64,000 nt of DNA from Pontibacter sp. E15-1 (GCF_022601975.1 NZ_JAKVIR010000012.1:62001-126000), one strand, 5' to 3'; positions 42,136 to 53,310 are shown, counted from the stretch's first letter. The notes: generated from the sequence alone by a model not told the origin. Translations and numbers: made by a program.

Positions 42136-43827
42136 ATGGGAATTTTAACCTGGACATATATCCTCGTGGGCATCACCTTCGCCCTTTACATCGGCATCGC
42201 CATCTGGTCGAGGGCCGGTTCTACCAAAGAGTTTTACGTGGCGGGGGGCGGCGTGAGCCCGCTGGCCAACGGTATGGCCACCGCCGCCGACTGGATGTCG
42301 GCCGCGTCCTTCATCTCAATGGCGGGCCTGATCTCGTTTATGGGCTACGACGGCTCGGTATACCTCATGGGCTGGACGGGCGGTTATGTGCTGCTGGCTC
42401 TGCTGCTGGCACCCTACCTGCGCAAGTTCGGCAAATTCACGGTGCCTGATTTTGTGGGCGACCGCTACTACTCCAGAACAGCCCGACTGGTGGCCCTGGT
42501 GTGCGCCATTTTCGTGTCGTTTACCTACGTGGCCGGGCAGATGCGCGGCGTGGGCATCGTGTTCTCCCGCTTCCTGGAGGTACAGATCGAGACCGGTGTG
42601 GTGATCGGGATGGTGATTGTGCTGTTTTATGCCGTGCTGGGCGGTATGAAGGGCATCACCTATACCCAGGTGGCGCAATACTGCGTGCTGATGTTTGCCT
42701 ATATGGTGCCGGCCATCTTCATTTCGGTGATGCTGACCGGCAACCCGATCCCGCAGCTGGGCCTGGGCAGCACGCTGAGCGACGGCACCTACCTGCTCGA
42801 CAAACTGGACGGCATGCTGACGCAGTTGGGCTTCGCGGCCTATACCGATGGCAGCAAAGCCACCATCGACGTCTTCTTCATCACGGCCGCCCTGATGGTG
42901 GGCACGGCCGGTTTGCCCCACGTGATCGTGCGCTTCTTCACGGTGCCCAAAGTGAAAGACGCCCGTAAGTCTGCGGGGTATGCGCTGGTGTTTATCGCCA
43001 TCCTGTATACCACGGCACCCGCTGTTGGCGCTTTTGGGATGTTTAACATGCTGAACACCACCAGTAACCGGGAGATCGCCTCGCTGCCACAGTGGGTAAA
43101 CAACTGGCAGAAAACCAACCTGATTGGGTATGAGGATAAAAACGGCGACGGGCGCATCCAGTACGTGAAGAACCCGGAGCAGAACGAGCTGACGATCGAC
43201 AAAGACATCATGGTGCTGGCCAACCCGGAGATCGCACGCCTGCCCAACTGGGTGATCGCGCTGGTGGCGGCGGGTGGCCTGGCAGCGGCCCTCTCCACAG
43301 CGGCCGGTCTGCTGCTCGTGATCTCCACGTCCATCTCCCACGATTTGCTCAAAAAGACTTTCAAGCCTGATATTACAGAGAAAAACGAACTGCTGGCGGC
43401 GCGTCTTTCCGCTGCGGCGGCGGTGGTTGTCGCGGGATACTTCGGTATAAACCCTCCGGGCTTTGTGGCCGAGGTGGTGGCCTTCGCCTTTGGGTTGGCT
43501 GCGGCGTCCTTCTTCCCGGTCATCATTATGGGCATCTTCTCGAAGCGCATGAACAAGGAGGGCGCGATCTCCGGTATGATTTCCGGCCTGCTGTTCACCA
43601 TTTCCTACATCGTGTACTTTAAGTTTGTCAACCCAGCGGCCAACGTGCCGGAGAACTGGTGGTTTCATATTTCTCCGGAGGGCATCGGCACGCTTGGCAT
43701 GCTTCTGAATTTTCTCGTATCTTATGTGGTCTCCAGGTTTACACCTGCGCCACCGGCGCACGTGCAGGATTTAGTGGAAGACATCCGGGTTCCGCGCGGG
43801 GCAAGTGCCGCCACCGTGCATCATTAA
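42136..43827 (+). CDS. Sodium:solute symporter (acetate/short monocarboxylate type)
   Basis: 563 residues with about 13 membrane helices of the LeuT-fold SSS family. Motifs include WSRAGSTKEFYVAGGGVSPLANG, TAADWMSAASFISMAGLI and GTAGLPHVIVRFFTVP, as in ActP/VC_2705-type acetate permeases. A hydrophilic insert around residues 320-370 contains YEDKNGDGRIQYV. It forms an uptake unit with the DUF4212 subunit and is followed by a hairpin and, 575 bp on, by acs, so acetate is the most likely substrate (inference from context). Confidence 0.9.
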   Translation: MGILTWTYILVGITFALYIGIAIWSRAGSTKEFYVAGGGVSPLANGMATAADWMSAASFISMAGLISFMGYDGSVYLMGWTGGYVLLALLLAPYLRKFGKFTVPDFVGDRYYSRTARLVALVCAIFVSFTYVAGQMRGVGIVFSRFLEVQIETGVVIGMVIVLFYAVLGGMKGITYTQVAQYCVLMFAYMVPAIFISVMLTGNPIPQLGLGSTLSDGTYLLDKLDGMLTQLGFAAYTDGSKATIDVFFITAALMVGTAGLPHVIVRFFTVPKVKDARKSAGYALVFIAILYTTAPAVGAFGMFNMLNTTSNREIASLPQWVNNWQKTNLIGYEDKNGDGRIQYVKNPEQNELTIDKDIMVLANPEIARLPNWVIALVAAGGLAAALSTAAGLLLVISTSISHDLLKKTFKPDITEKNELLAARLSAAAAVVVAGYFGINPPGFVAEVVAFAFGLAAASFFPVIIMGIFSKRMNKEGAISGMISGLLFTISYIVYFKFVNPAANVPENWWFHISPEGIGTLGMLLNFLVSYVVSRFTPAPPAHVQDLVEDIRVPRGASAATVHH

Positions 43828-43855
43828 CCGGCGCATACATTCGTGCGCTGCTGTT

Positions 43856-43908
43856 AAGCGAGGCACGGGAACAGGCCAGGGCAAACGGTCGGCTCCCGTG
43901 CCTCGCTT
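43856..43908 (+). terminator. Hairpin after the symporter
   Basis: AAGCGAGGCACGGGA (43856-43870) pairs perfectly with TCCCGTGCCTCGCTT (43894-43908), with a 23-nt loop. GGCACGGGA also resembles the arm of the REP palindrome at 13759. Confidence 0.7.
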
Positions 43909-43945
43909 CATGCAGGAAACAGTTTTCAGAGTCGGGGTATGGATA

Positions 43946-44108
43946 AGAGCATGTTTAAATTTCGTTTTTCGAAGCGAGAATTGTTCAGGAAGGGTTCTGG
44001 CGAAGCGTTTTTTGAACCGCATAGCAGCGCTATGGGGTGATAAAAAGGCGAAGTCAGGTTCCTTTATGAACAATTTGCAGCCCAAAAGATGAATTTTAAA
44101 CATGCTCT
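43946..44108. mobile_element. MITE-like element, copy 1 (163 bp)
   Basis: Ends are inverted: AGAGCATGTTTAAATTTCG on the left and GAATTTTAAACATGCTCT on the right. Inner palindromes nest inside (ATTGTTCA/TGAACAAT, and CATAGC-AGC-GCTATG at the centre), so the whole element can fold on itself. The copy at 52631-52793 has the same length and only a few base differences. A short minus-strand frame inside it is conserved only because the copies are young. Confidence 0.82.
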
Positions 44109-44402
44109 AAGTGCCAAAGGGGTGCGCAACAAAATAAAAGGCAGACGACTATTATTATCTATACCCTGTTTCTGGCGCGGCACCCTTGAACTGTTTATCT
44201 TTAATAGAGGCGCGGGTATCCGGGGCTGATGGGTACATGCCGAAGCCATATACCACGCGTTTCCTGCCCCACAAGAGAAAGGGGACCGTTATTCAGCTGA
44301 CCATAGCGAACATGCTAGTAGCGGCGAAAGCAAGTGGCACCGGCAACGCGTTCAGCTGTAGAATTTACTGTAAATCTTAAACGAAATAAAACTACTTCAG
44401 TC
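44109..44402. promoter_or_regulatory. acs upstream region
   Basis: 294 bp without a gene. TATCTTTA (44196-44203) is one base off the -7 consensus. CTGGCGCGGCACC near 44172 looks like a broken REP arm. The region between symporter and acs has been enlarged by the inserted MITE-like element. Confidence 0.35.
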
Positions 44403-46301
<1,899 letters not shown>

Positions 46302-46667
46302 GCGTTTTTGTATTTAAAGGAAAGCCCTGTAGCATCGTGCTGCAGGGCTTTTTTTATGTATTGCTGTTTTTCATGCTGCCCAAAGCCGTTCTATCGAAGT
46401 GCCAACAAAGTTGAGCTCGGAAGGGAAGTATGCTAGAAGGATATACCTGTAGATATGGGATATTGAAAGTTGAAACTTTTAAAATAAAAAAGAAGCGTAT
46501 GGATTCCATTGGAATTCTTATATTGTAATGACGATATACAGTGAATGAAATGAGTTGCTAAGGTGCATAACGTGCTAAAAAAGAAAATTGTCCTGTATCA
46601 GTTATTTCCACCTATAGTGCAGATAAGCCGAATAGACCTCCGTTTATCTGCTAGTTGGCAAACATTT
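46302..46667. other. Terminator region and left part of an AT-rich island
   Basis: After the acs terminator the base composition falls sharply. The stretch is A/T-rich, with GGATTCCATTGGAATTC near 46501 (a palindrome) and TTGCTAAGGTGCATAACGTG near 46555, which partly recurs after the foreign gene. A GTG start at 46563 could extend that gene. Confidence 0.45.
46321..46353 (+). terminator. Terminator after acs
   Basis: AAAGCCCTGTAGCA (46321-46334), TCG loop, TGCTGCAGGGCTTT (46338-46351), then T5; one mismatch. Confidence 0.92.
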
Positions 46668-47531
46668 ATGAACGAACAACAAAGAACAAGCATAGAAGCC
46701 TTAATGTTAGTTAATGACTTGTCTTTGTCTAATCAAAAAGCAATTCTTACTGAATTAAATTCTCTTCTTATAGAATGTACTCAAGATTTATATGATAATG
46801 GAATAAAATTTGAGGATGCAGGACTTTTTGAAAAATTGCTATTTCAAATAATATTTCATAATGAAACACTTTTAACCCTTACAAGTGGGAAATTAATTGA
46901 AATTCGGGATAAGCAACTAAAAATAAATGACCTAACAGCTGTTTACTCTATTGCAAGACTTCAAATTGAAACATTCATTAATTTATCTTACATATTTTTT
47001 GTCGACTCTGAATATTCTAAAGAAATAAGAGCATATGTTTATAAAATACAGGGATTGAGGAAACAAATTGAGCTGACTAAAAAGCATCCAAAGGATTTTG
47101 AACCGATTATAAAAATGAGGAATGAACTGGCTGAAGAATTAAGGAAAATCAGAAAGTTGGATGAATTCAAAAGATTACCTTTTTCTAAAAGAAAAAGATT
47201 TATAAATCCATCATATGCAAGATTAATTAAATTGGACGAAATATATCCTTTAATAAAAATTGGTAACATATCAAGAACTCATTCTTTGTATTCAAATCAT
47301 ATTCACTCGGAATATATAAGCATTCGTCAATTAAAATCTGCGGTAAATGATAATTCTCAATACGAAAGTTCATTTTCGACTGTGACATTATTGTGCTCAA
47401 GAATTACATCTTTGGTTATCACCAATGTGGTTGAACAATATGAATTAAAAAATTATTCTTACTCTAAAGCACCTTTGAAGCTGAAAAAAGTAATTGAATC
47501 AATAAATAAATTGTCAAGTGAATTAAAATAA
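46668..47531 (+). CDS. AT-rich accessory protein, probably horizontally acquired (hypothetical)
   Basis: 287 residues from ATG 46668; a GTG at 46563 would add 35 residues. Codons are dominated by AAA, ATT, TTA and GAA, unlike every other gene here, whose third positions are G/C. The protein is helical, without signal peptide or membrane helix. The segments AVYSIARLQIETFINLSYIFF (about 100-120) and SLYSNHIHSEYISIRQLKSA (about 205-225) recall DUF5677-like accessory proteins found next to mobile elements, but I cannot assign a family. It stands alone, and conserved-looking non-coding sequence follows. Function is unknown; recent transfer is strongly suggested by composition. Confidence 0.72.
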   Translation: MNEQQRTSIEALMLVNDLSLSNQKAILTELNSLLIECTQDLYDNGIKFEDAGLFEKLLFQIIFHNETLLTLTSGKLIEIRDKQLKINDLTAVYSIARLQIETFINLSYIFFVDSEYSKEIRAYVYKIQGLRKQIELTKKHPKDFEPIIKMRNELAEELRKIRKLDEFKRLPFSKRKRFINPSYARLIKLDEIYPLIKIGNISRTHSLYSNHIHSEYISIRQLKSAVNDNSQYESSFSTVTLLCSRITSLVITNVVEQYELKNYSYSKAPLKLKKVIESINKLSSELK

Positions 47532-47720
47532 ACGATTTGCCAACACCGTGTATAATTAATGGCTAGTTCAAGCTTACTTACGAAAATCTTCGCGGATTAT
47601 CTATTCGGTTTTTATTTGCTAAATTATGTGCTTAAACCCCTTATCCCGCAAGTTTAGCGAAAGCGTAACTTGTGGCTATATTTTGCAGCCAGTTTGTAAC
47701 TGGCATATTCTGTTTTATAA
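47532..47720. repeat. Structured non-coding tail of the AT-rich island
   Basis: Starts GCCAACACCGTGTATAATTA and includes CTTACTTACGAAAATCTTCG, a TTGCTAAATTATGTGCTTAAA block (47616-47636) and a stem CCGCAAGTT (47646-47654)/AACTTGTGG (47667-47675). From memory, tails of this kind follow many accessory genes in Bacteroidota genomes; this is recollection, not a search result. No coding potential was seen. Confidence 0.45.
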
Positions 47721-47790
47721 AAGAATAGCACGATGCAGCAAGCCTATAAAGTCAAGACGTCCTTTATAAGATGCATGCAATTCACCGCGT

Positions 47791-48549
47791 ATGGGCATCT
47801 ACCACATCTTAAACGGCGACTGCCTGGCAACGCAGTTCAGGGACCTTACTCTCCAGGATGAGGTGATCGTGTGCCGGGAGTGCTTGGTGGAGGGCAAGAC
47901 CAAAGCCGAAAACCTCACGGATTTTTGGAACACACGGGCTGCCTTTATTGCCGCCACTTATAACGTGCAGCCAAGCACTTATTTCAGCAACACGGTCAAG
48001 GAGTTTGAGAAGCTATACCAACTCACCAGTGCATCGGAGGTTTGCCTGTGGTTCGAAAACGATCTCTTTTGCCAGGTAAATATGTGGTTCGTGCTCTCGC
48101 TGCTTGCCACGCTCCCGGTGCGCAACGTATACCGGGTGTTCCCGGTGGCGCAGCCCGGCGCGGATAGATGGAGAGGCTTTTCCGACTACTCTCCCAACCT
48201 GCTGCTACAGGCTTACCAGGCGAGGGTGCAACTATCACCCGAAGATATGGCCTTAGGACAAAACCTATGGACGGCATACCAGCAGCATGACCTAGAGCAA
48301 CTGAAGGCCTTGTCGCATACTCCCTCAGACTGCTTTCAGTATCTGGAAGAGGTATGCCAGGCCCACAGCGACAGGTTTCCGGAGGACAGCAACTTGGACA
48401 GGCCCGAGCGTGTCATCAAAGAAATACTGAATACCACCGCTACCGACTTCCCGACCGTATTTGCGGAGTTCTCCGCCAGGGAAGGTATTTACGGCTTCAG
48501 CGACCTTCAAGTCAAAACGATTTATAACCGCCTGCTCGGGCAAGCATAG
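47791..48549 (+). CDS. DUF1835 domain protein
   Basis: 252 residues. The N-terminus MGIYHILNGDCLATQF, then VIVCRECLVEGKTKAENLTDFWNTRAAF, matches the DUF1835 family, whose function is unknown. The middle part LWFENDLFCQVNMWFVLSLLA (about 87-107) is also conserved in these proteins. No signal peptide, so probably cytoplasmic. Base composition is like the host, so it lies just outside the AT-rich island. It is a single gene; no terminator was recognised after it. Confidence 0.85.
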   Translation: MGIYHILNGDCLATQFRDLTLQDEVIVCRECLVEGKTKAENLTDFWNTRAAFIAATYNVQPSTYFSNTVKEFEKLYQLTSASEVCLWFENDLFCQVNMWFVLSLLATLPVRNVYRVFPVAQPGADRWRGFSDYSPNLLLQAYQARVQLSPEDMALGQNLWTAYQQHDLEQLKALSHTPSDCFQYLEEVCQAHSDRFPEDSNLDRPERVIKEILNTTATDFPTVFAEFSAREGIYGFSDLQVKTIYNRLLGQA

Positions 48550-48749
48550 TTTTATCAAATATCCACTAAGTGATTGATTACTCATATTAATTATTGGATG
48601 TGTGAATTTCTCATTTCTGAAGCTAAAAGTGACGTAGTTATGACGTAGTAACCACGTGCGTATGGTGTACCCAAAACCAGAACAAACTGGTTGTAAGCAA
48701 GTACCTTAGGGGTATGAATTATGTACGTGTTAACTTACTTCAGAACATT

Positions 48750-50945
48750 ATGAGAAACAGTTACAGAAAGTGGTTGATCGCAACTTTGATGGTTGCTGCG
48801 GCATTTATTTGTCCGAAGATTATTTACGCACAGCAGTGCCCAACAATTGTCTGGGCCGATGAGTTTAACGGCACCACATTGGATGCCAACAAATGGAGCC
48901 ACCAAACAGGTGACGGCTGTGCCGAGGGCATTTGCGGATGGGGTAATAACGAACTGCAGTATTACCAGGAAAGCAATGTGACCGTAACCAATGGCCAGCT
49001 GCACATCACGGCCAAAAAGCAGCGGGTACAGTCCAAGGCCTATACCTCCGGCCGAATCAGGACGATTAACAAAGGCGACTGGGCTTATGGGCGGTTTGAG
49101 GCGCGGATAAAGCTGCCAGCGGGCAAAGGCTTGTGGCCAGCTTTCTGGATGCTGTCTACGGACCAGGTATATGGCAACTGGCCTAAGAGCGGCGAGATCG
49201 ACATTATGGAGTATGTGTCGGCGGAGGCAAATAAGGTTTTGGGCACGATCCATTACGGGGACCTTTACCCAAACAACCAGCACCAGGGAGCTAACTATTA
49301 TGTAAACTCCGGCGCCTTTTCAGACGCTTTCCATGACTTTGCCATTGAGTGGGAGCCGGGTATAATCCGTTGGTTTGTGGATGACATCCTTTTCCTGACC
49401 AAAACGGCCCAAGATGTGGCACCTTATAACTGGCCCTTCGACCAGCGTTTCCATTTCCTGCTGAACGTTGCCGTTGGAGGTAACCTGGGTGGTACCGTGG
49501 ATGACAGCATCTTCCCGAAGTCCATGGATGTGGACTATGTGCGGGTATACAATGGCTTTAAGCCCTATGCCACTGGCAATCGCGTGGTGCTGAATAAAGA
49601 AGCAGGCGTGGCCTATAGTGTTGGCAACCTTGCTGCCGGCACCACGGTGAACTGGACAGTACCAGCTGGCGCTGCCATCGCCTCTGGGCAGGGCACCAGG
49701 AACATTGTGGTAAACTTCGGCGACGCCAGCGGCAACGTAACGGCAACCTTCTCCACCTCATGCGGCTCGCAGCAGATTTCCGTGCCAGTAGAGGTAGAGC
49801 CTCCCTTTACAAAAGAATTCAGCTTCGAGAACTTCGACCAGCCAGCTACGGCCACACTAGGCACCTATACCGGAACGCACTCAAAAGTAGCGAACCCTTC
49901 GGTGAGCGGCGTGAACACGTCGGCCCAGGTGGGTAAATACGTGCGCAACGCGGCGCAGCAGTATGATGTGCTGACCTACAACGTGACCAACATCGCAGAC
50001 GCCAGCCAGTACACGAGCAAGAGCAAGAAGTTTTACATTGACGTGTACACAAGTGCCCCGGTAGGCACTGAGATTACGCTGCAACTGGAAACAGCGACAG
50101 CCACTTCCAGCAATTACCCTACAGGGCGGCATAGCCGGTACACCGGAAAAACGACCGTACAGAACCAGTGGCAGCGCATCCCGTTCACGCTGCTCGACAG
50201 GCCAGACCCGGCGGCCTCAAACTCCGGCGTCACCAAAATGATCTTGCTGTTTGCCTCCAACACCTATACCGGCGATACCTATTACTATGATAACCTGGAT
50301 AGTTACCAGGCGGGTAGCCAGAGTGCCACTGCTACCTCTGTAGCTGTTTCCTCTATCGTAACCGGCACGGTGAGTGCGGCAGGCGGAAGTAAGTATGGCT
50401 TAGCCACAGTTACAGTAAAAGACAACCTGGGCAACCCGGTGGCCAACGCAACGGTTTCGGGCACCTTCTCGGGTTCCTATACCGATACCAAAAGCGGCGT
50501 GACAGGGGCAAACGGCACCGTAGACATTGTGACTACAAGCACAGCCAAAGGCACTGTCACCGTGAATTTCTGCGTGAACAGCGTAACGCACAGTGCTTTG
50601 CCCTATGATGCATCGAAAAACACAGTTACCTGCACCGGGGCAAGTGGTATGAGCGCCAGCACTACGCAAAATATCAGCGCTCCAGTTGCTGCCAGCGTGC
50701 AATCTTTCCCGAACCCCTCCAGAGGAGCCTTCTACGTGCAGCTAAACTTGCCGGAAACGAGCAAGGTGCAGTTAACGCTATATGATCTCCAGGGAAAGGT
50801 GATAGAGCAGGCACCAGCCGCTAAATTATCCGCCGGAACGCATACCCTAACATTTGGCAAGCCACTTAAAGAGGCAGGGTTATACCTGATCAAAGTACGC
50901 GTGAACGAACAGGAGTTCCAACTGCGACAGGTAATTCAGAAATAA
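48750..50945 (+). CDS. Secreted GH16 beta-glucanase with T9SS sorting domain
   Basis: 731 residues from ATG 48750 (ATG 48714 would add 12). Signal peptide ends near IIYAQ. GH16 catalytic domain about 30-265: ADEFNGTTLDANKW, GLWPAFWMLS and GEIDIMEY (ExDxxE, catalytic Glu pair), typical of laminarinases/licheninases acting on beta-1,3(4)-glucans. Then an Ig/PKD-like domain (about 270-355), a carbohydrate-binding-like beta domain (about 360-515), a Big-like Ig domain (about 540-640) and a C-terminal type A T9SS signal (FPNPSRGAFYVQLNLPE, LYDLQGKVIEQ, GLYLIKVRVN). It would be exported across the outer membrane by the PorQ-containing machinery. A terminator follows. Confidence 0.93.
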   Translation: MRNSYRKWLIATLMVAAAFICPKIIYAQQCPTIVWADEFNGTTLDANKWSHQTGDGCAEGICGWGNNELQYYQESNVTVTNGQLHITAKKQRVQSKAYTSGRIRTINKGDWAYGRFEARIKLPAGKGLWPAFWMLSTDQVYGNWPKSGEIDIMEYVSAEANKVLGTIHYGDLYPNNQHQGANYYVNSGAFSDAFHDFAIEWEPGIIRWFVDDILFLTKTAQDVAPYNWPFDQRFHFLLNVAVGGNLGGTVDDSIFPKSMDVDYVRVYNGFKPYATGNRVVLNKEAGVAYSVGNLAAGTTVNWTVPAGAAIASGQGTRNIVVNFGDASGNVTATFSTSCGSQQISVPVEVEPPFTKEFSFENFDQPATATLGTYTGTHSKVANPSVSGVNTSAQVGKYVRNAAQQYDVLTYNVTNIADASQYTSKSKKFYIDVYTSAPVGTEITLQLETATATSSNYPTGRHSRYTGKTTVQNQWQRIPFTLLDRPDPAASNSGVTKMILLFASNTYTGDTYYYDNLDSYQAGSQSATATSVAVSSIVTGTVSAAGGSKYGLATVTVKDNLGNPVANATVSGTFSGSYTDTKSGVTGANGTVDIVTTSTAKGTVTVNFCVNSVTHSALPYDASKNTVTCTGASGMSASTTQNISAPVAASVQSFPNPSRGAFYVQLNLPETSKVQLTLYDLQGKVIEQAPAAKLSAGTHTLTFGKPLKEAGLYLIKVRVNEQEFQLRQVIQK

Positions 50946-50963
50946 ACTATTTTATACTTTATT

Positions 50964-50994
50964 GAAAGGCCTTGGGGAATACCCAGGGCCTTTC
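50964..50994 (+). terminator. Terminator after the GH16 gene
   Basis: GAAAGGCCTTGGG (50964-50976), GAATA loop, CCCAGGGCCTTTC (50982-50994), one T-G pair. Confidence 0.8.
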
Positions 50995-51037
50995 TGTTTA
51001 GGGCGGGGTATTGTGTTATGTCTTTTCAAATACATAC

Positions 51038-51065
51038 TGTCATTTCGACCAGCGGGAAATCTGAG
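51038..51065. repeat. Dispersed TGTCATTTCGACC...GAAATCTGAG palindrome, copy 1
   Basis: TGTCATTTCGACC, AGCG, GGAAATCTGAG. The same word with three extra bases occurs at 55353-55382. It is a short imperfect palindrome of a kind I recall as common between genes in Bacteroidota. Confidence 0.6.
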
Positions 51066-51362
51066 TAATTGTTTTTAGTGATTTGAGGGAAAGAGCGCCG
51101 CCCAGTTGCTTAAAGGAGTAGAAAAGATTGAACCCTGCCACCAACACCTGCTACCTCAAGCTTGGGCAGAAATGCAACTTGATTGCTTCATGCGCTGTTT
51201 GGTTCAGCTGCAGATGGATAAAAAACCGCGCATAAGGATACTGCCTGACAAACGTTACAAGCAGTGACAGCGGTTTCCAACTCTTGGAAATAGGCGCTAT
51301 ACCCACAGCGGAAGCAGTTGCCGCTACGCGCAAACACACATAAAACCCCAATGGCGAACAGT

Positions 51363-52148
51363 ATGAAAAAGCAGTTGATTTTATTGGTCACGTTGGCCGC
51401 ACTGGCCTTCGGTTGCAAAACTGGGCGAGAGCAGCCAGATAGCGCTGATCCGTTGCACAACAGCCAAAACGCCTTAGACTGGAGCGGCAGGTATACTGGT
51501 GTGCTGCCCTGCGCCGATTGTGCCGGAATCCGGACTGTGCTTACGCTAAACCAGGATCTGACGTACACGCAGGAGGCACAATACTTGGGCAAGGGGCAGG
51601 AAGTATACAAAGACAGTGGCTCCTTTGCCTGGGATAAAACCGGCAGTCGCATTGTTTTGTCCAGCGATTCTATAAGCACTGCGCCCGAAGCATATAAAGT
51701 GGAGGAGAATGCGCTGGTTAGGTTAGACCGCAGCGGAAAACGCATACAGGGAGCCTTGGCAGAAAAGTATGTCCTGAAGAAAGCGGGCACCGAAACCGAC
51801 ATCATGGCCACGCACTGGAAGCTCGTGGCGCTGAACGGGCAGCAGTTGGCCCGGCAAGCGAACCAACAACGCGACCCACATTTTGTGCTTCAGCCAGACG
51901 GCAACAGCGTAACAGGGTATACAGGGTGCAACTCGTTTGTCGGGACCTATGCACTGTCTGGCAGCAACGGCATCAGATTTTCGAAGATGGCCTCCACGCG
52001 GATGGCCTGTTTGCAGATGACGCATGAAAACGCGTATTTGCAGGTAATGGAAACAGCCGACAGTTTCTCGCTGAAAGGCGATACGCTCACCCTGCAGACA
52101 GCAGGAGGGGCCTCGCTGGCCAAATTCGTCGCTGCTGACCTCAACTAA
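51363..52148 (+). CDS. Lipoprotein with NlpE-like and META domains
   Basis: 261 residues from ATG 51363, which gives a short lipoprotein signal LILLVTLAALAFGC; an ATG four codons upstream is an alternative. First domain (about 35-135) is NlpE/copper-resistance-like: WSGRYTGVLPCADCAGIRTVLTL with the CxxC motif. Second (about 145-260) is a META/HslJ domain: THWKLVALNGQQL, NSVTGYTGCNSFVGTYAL, KMASTRMACLQM. Such lipoproteins sense or buffer envelope or redox stress in other bacteria; the role here is inferred only from the domains. It is probably followed in the same direction by the hemoglobin gene 76 bp on. Confidence 0.9.
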   Translation: MKKQLILLVTLAALAFGCKTGREQPDSADPLHNSQNALDWSGRYTGVLPCADCAGIRTVLTLNQDLTYTQEAQYLGKGQEVYKDSGSFAWDKTGSRIVLSSDSISTAPEAYKVEENALVRLDRSGKRIQGALAEKYVLKKAGTETDIMATHWKLVALNGQQLARQANQQRDPHFVLQPDGNSVTGYTGCNSFVGTYALSGSNGIRFSKMASTRMACLQMTHENAYLQVMETADSFSLKGDTLTLQTAGGASLAKFVAADLN

Positions 52149-52224
52149 CACACAAACCCATACCCTGGCCCGGTTTCGGCTGCCATACTTCGAACGCGGG
52201 TGTGGCGGCCATATTTTTAGAGAG

Positions 52225-52611
52225 ATGAACATGAAGCAGGACATACAAAACAGGGAGGACATCAGGCGGCTACTGGATACATTTTATACCCGCCTACTGG
52301 CAGACGAGTTGATCGGCCATTTCTTCACCCGCGTGGTGAAGCTGGACTGGGAGGTGCATATGCCGGTGATGTATGATTTCTGGGAAACCGTCTTGTTCGG
52401 GGAGATGAAGTATAAAGGGAACCCCATGCTGAAACACATCGAACTAAACGGTATGGAAGCCCTGAAGCCGGAGCATTTTGAGCGGTGGCTGGCGCATTGG
52501 CAAGCCACTGTTTCCGAGAATTTCAGCGGGCCGAAGGCGGATGAGGCCGTGCAACGGGCGGGCCAGGTGGCAACGCTGATGCAATTTAAGATCGGGCAGC
52601 AGCGGAAATAG
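52225..52611 (+). CDS. Group III truncated hemoglobin
   Basis: 128 residues. DIRRLLDTFYTRLLADELIGHFF, PVMYDFWETVLFG, MLKHIELNGMEALKPEHFERWLAHW and QRAGQVATLMQFKI match TrHb3 (group III), small heme proteins that bind oxygen, NO or peroxide. The His in LKHIEL and the HFERWL helix are the expected heme-pocket positions. No signal peptide, so cytoplasmic. The MITE-like element copy 2 begins 20 bp after the stop. Confidence 0.9.
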   Translation: MNMKQDIQNREDIRRLLDTFYTRLLADELIGHFFTRVVKLDWEVHMPVMYDFWETVLFGEMKYKGNPMLKHIELNGMEALKPEHFERWLAHWQATVSENFSGPKADEAVQRAGQVATLMQFKIGQQRK

Positions 52612-52630
52612 GCTATGCCGGAAACATGCT

Positions 52631-52793
52631 CGAGTATGTCTAAATTTCGTTTTTGGAAGCGAAAATTGTTCAGGAAGGGTTCTGGCGAAGCGTTTTTTGA
52701 GCCGCATAGCAGCGCTATGGGGTGATAAAAAGGCGAAGTCAGGTTCCTTTATGAACAATTTGCAGCCCAAAAGATGAATTTTAAACATGCTCT
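52631..52793. mobile_element. MITE-like element, copy 2 (163 bp)
   Basis: The same element as 43946-44108. The left end has drifted (CGAGTATGTCTAAATTTCG); the right end is intact (CATGCTCT). Internal palindromes are conserved. It sits between the hemoglobin gene and a small membrane protein gene. Confidence 0.82.
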
Positions 52794-52807
52794 TATACTA
52801 AACTGAT

Positions 52808-53233
52808 ATGGTGAAGGCGATAGTACTTTTGTTTGTGGCAGGTGGCGTGCTTTACTTTGTGTTTTATCCCTTCCTGAAAAACAAAATCAACCGGAAAAAG
52901 ACGCTTCGTTGGTTTCTTTTCCTGTATGGCGGTGCCCTCCTGATCTCCACGATTGGCTATTATTTTACCGGAACAGACAAACCGGACTCGTTTAAGCAGG
53001 GCGTGGAGCTTATAAAGGAGCAGGAAGCGGTAAAATCTAGGATAGGCCAGTTTAAAGCCCTGAACTTTGAGGAAGACGACCTGCCCGGCAAAGCCGACAA
53101 CCCCGCTGACCTGAAGTTTACCCTGCGGGGGAGCAAAGCCAGCCTGCTGCTAGAGGCCAAGGTAGCCAAAGACGGCGACGGCAACTGGTACCTGATCCGG
53201 ATAGAGAAAGACAGCCTCCTCAAAAAGCACTGA
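52808..53233 (+). CDS. Small membrane protein (hypothetical, Coa1-like layout)
   Basis: 141 residues. Two membrane helices (about 4-22 and 34-53) precede a soluble domain: LIKEQEAVKSRIGQFKALNF, PADLKFTLRGSKASLLLEAKVAKDGDGNWYLIRIEKD. The helix-hairpin plus ubiquitin-like Coa1/Tim21-type beta domain is only a resemblance; no cytochrome oxidase genes are nearby. Its start lies 15 bp after a MITE-like element, which could now carry or lack its promoter. Function unknown. Confidence 0.7.
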   Translation: MVKAIVLLFVAGGVLYFVFYPFLKNKINRKKTLRWFLFLYGGALLISTIGYYFTGTDKPDSFKQGVELIKEQEAVKSRIGQFKALNFEEDDLPGKADNPADLKFTLRGSKASLLLEAKVAKDGDGNWYLIRIEKDSLLKKH

Positions 53234-53269
53234 TACTATGGCCTGGCCCAGGGACGGGCATCACATATA

Positions 53270-53310
53270 GAAGCCAGTATACGCAGCAGCGTGCTGCGTA
53301 TACTGGCTTC
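53270..53310. terminator. 19-bp perfect hairpin after the small membrane protein gene
   Basis: Arms 53270-53288 (GAAGCCAGTATACGCAGCA) and 53292-53310, GCG loop, followed by TTCCGTATAC. The T run is weak; it may work as terminator and also shields the next gene. Confidence 0.65.

Larger units (their letters stand above)
50946..51362. other. Gene-free region with terminator and dispersed palindrome
   Basis: Holds the terminator at 50964-50994 and the TGTCATTTCGACC repeat at 51038-51065. The remaining about 300 bp show nothing recognisable. Confidence 0.5.

Noticed and set aside
43771..44103. A minus-strand frame (MFKIHLLGCKLF...) present in both MITE-like copies as a candidate small protein
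   Set aside because: The frame covers the inverted repeat itself and differs beyond the element. Conservation follows from recent copying, not coding.
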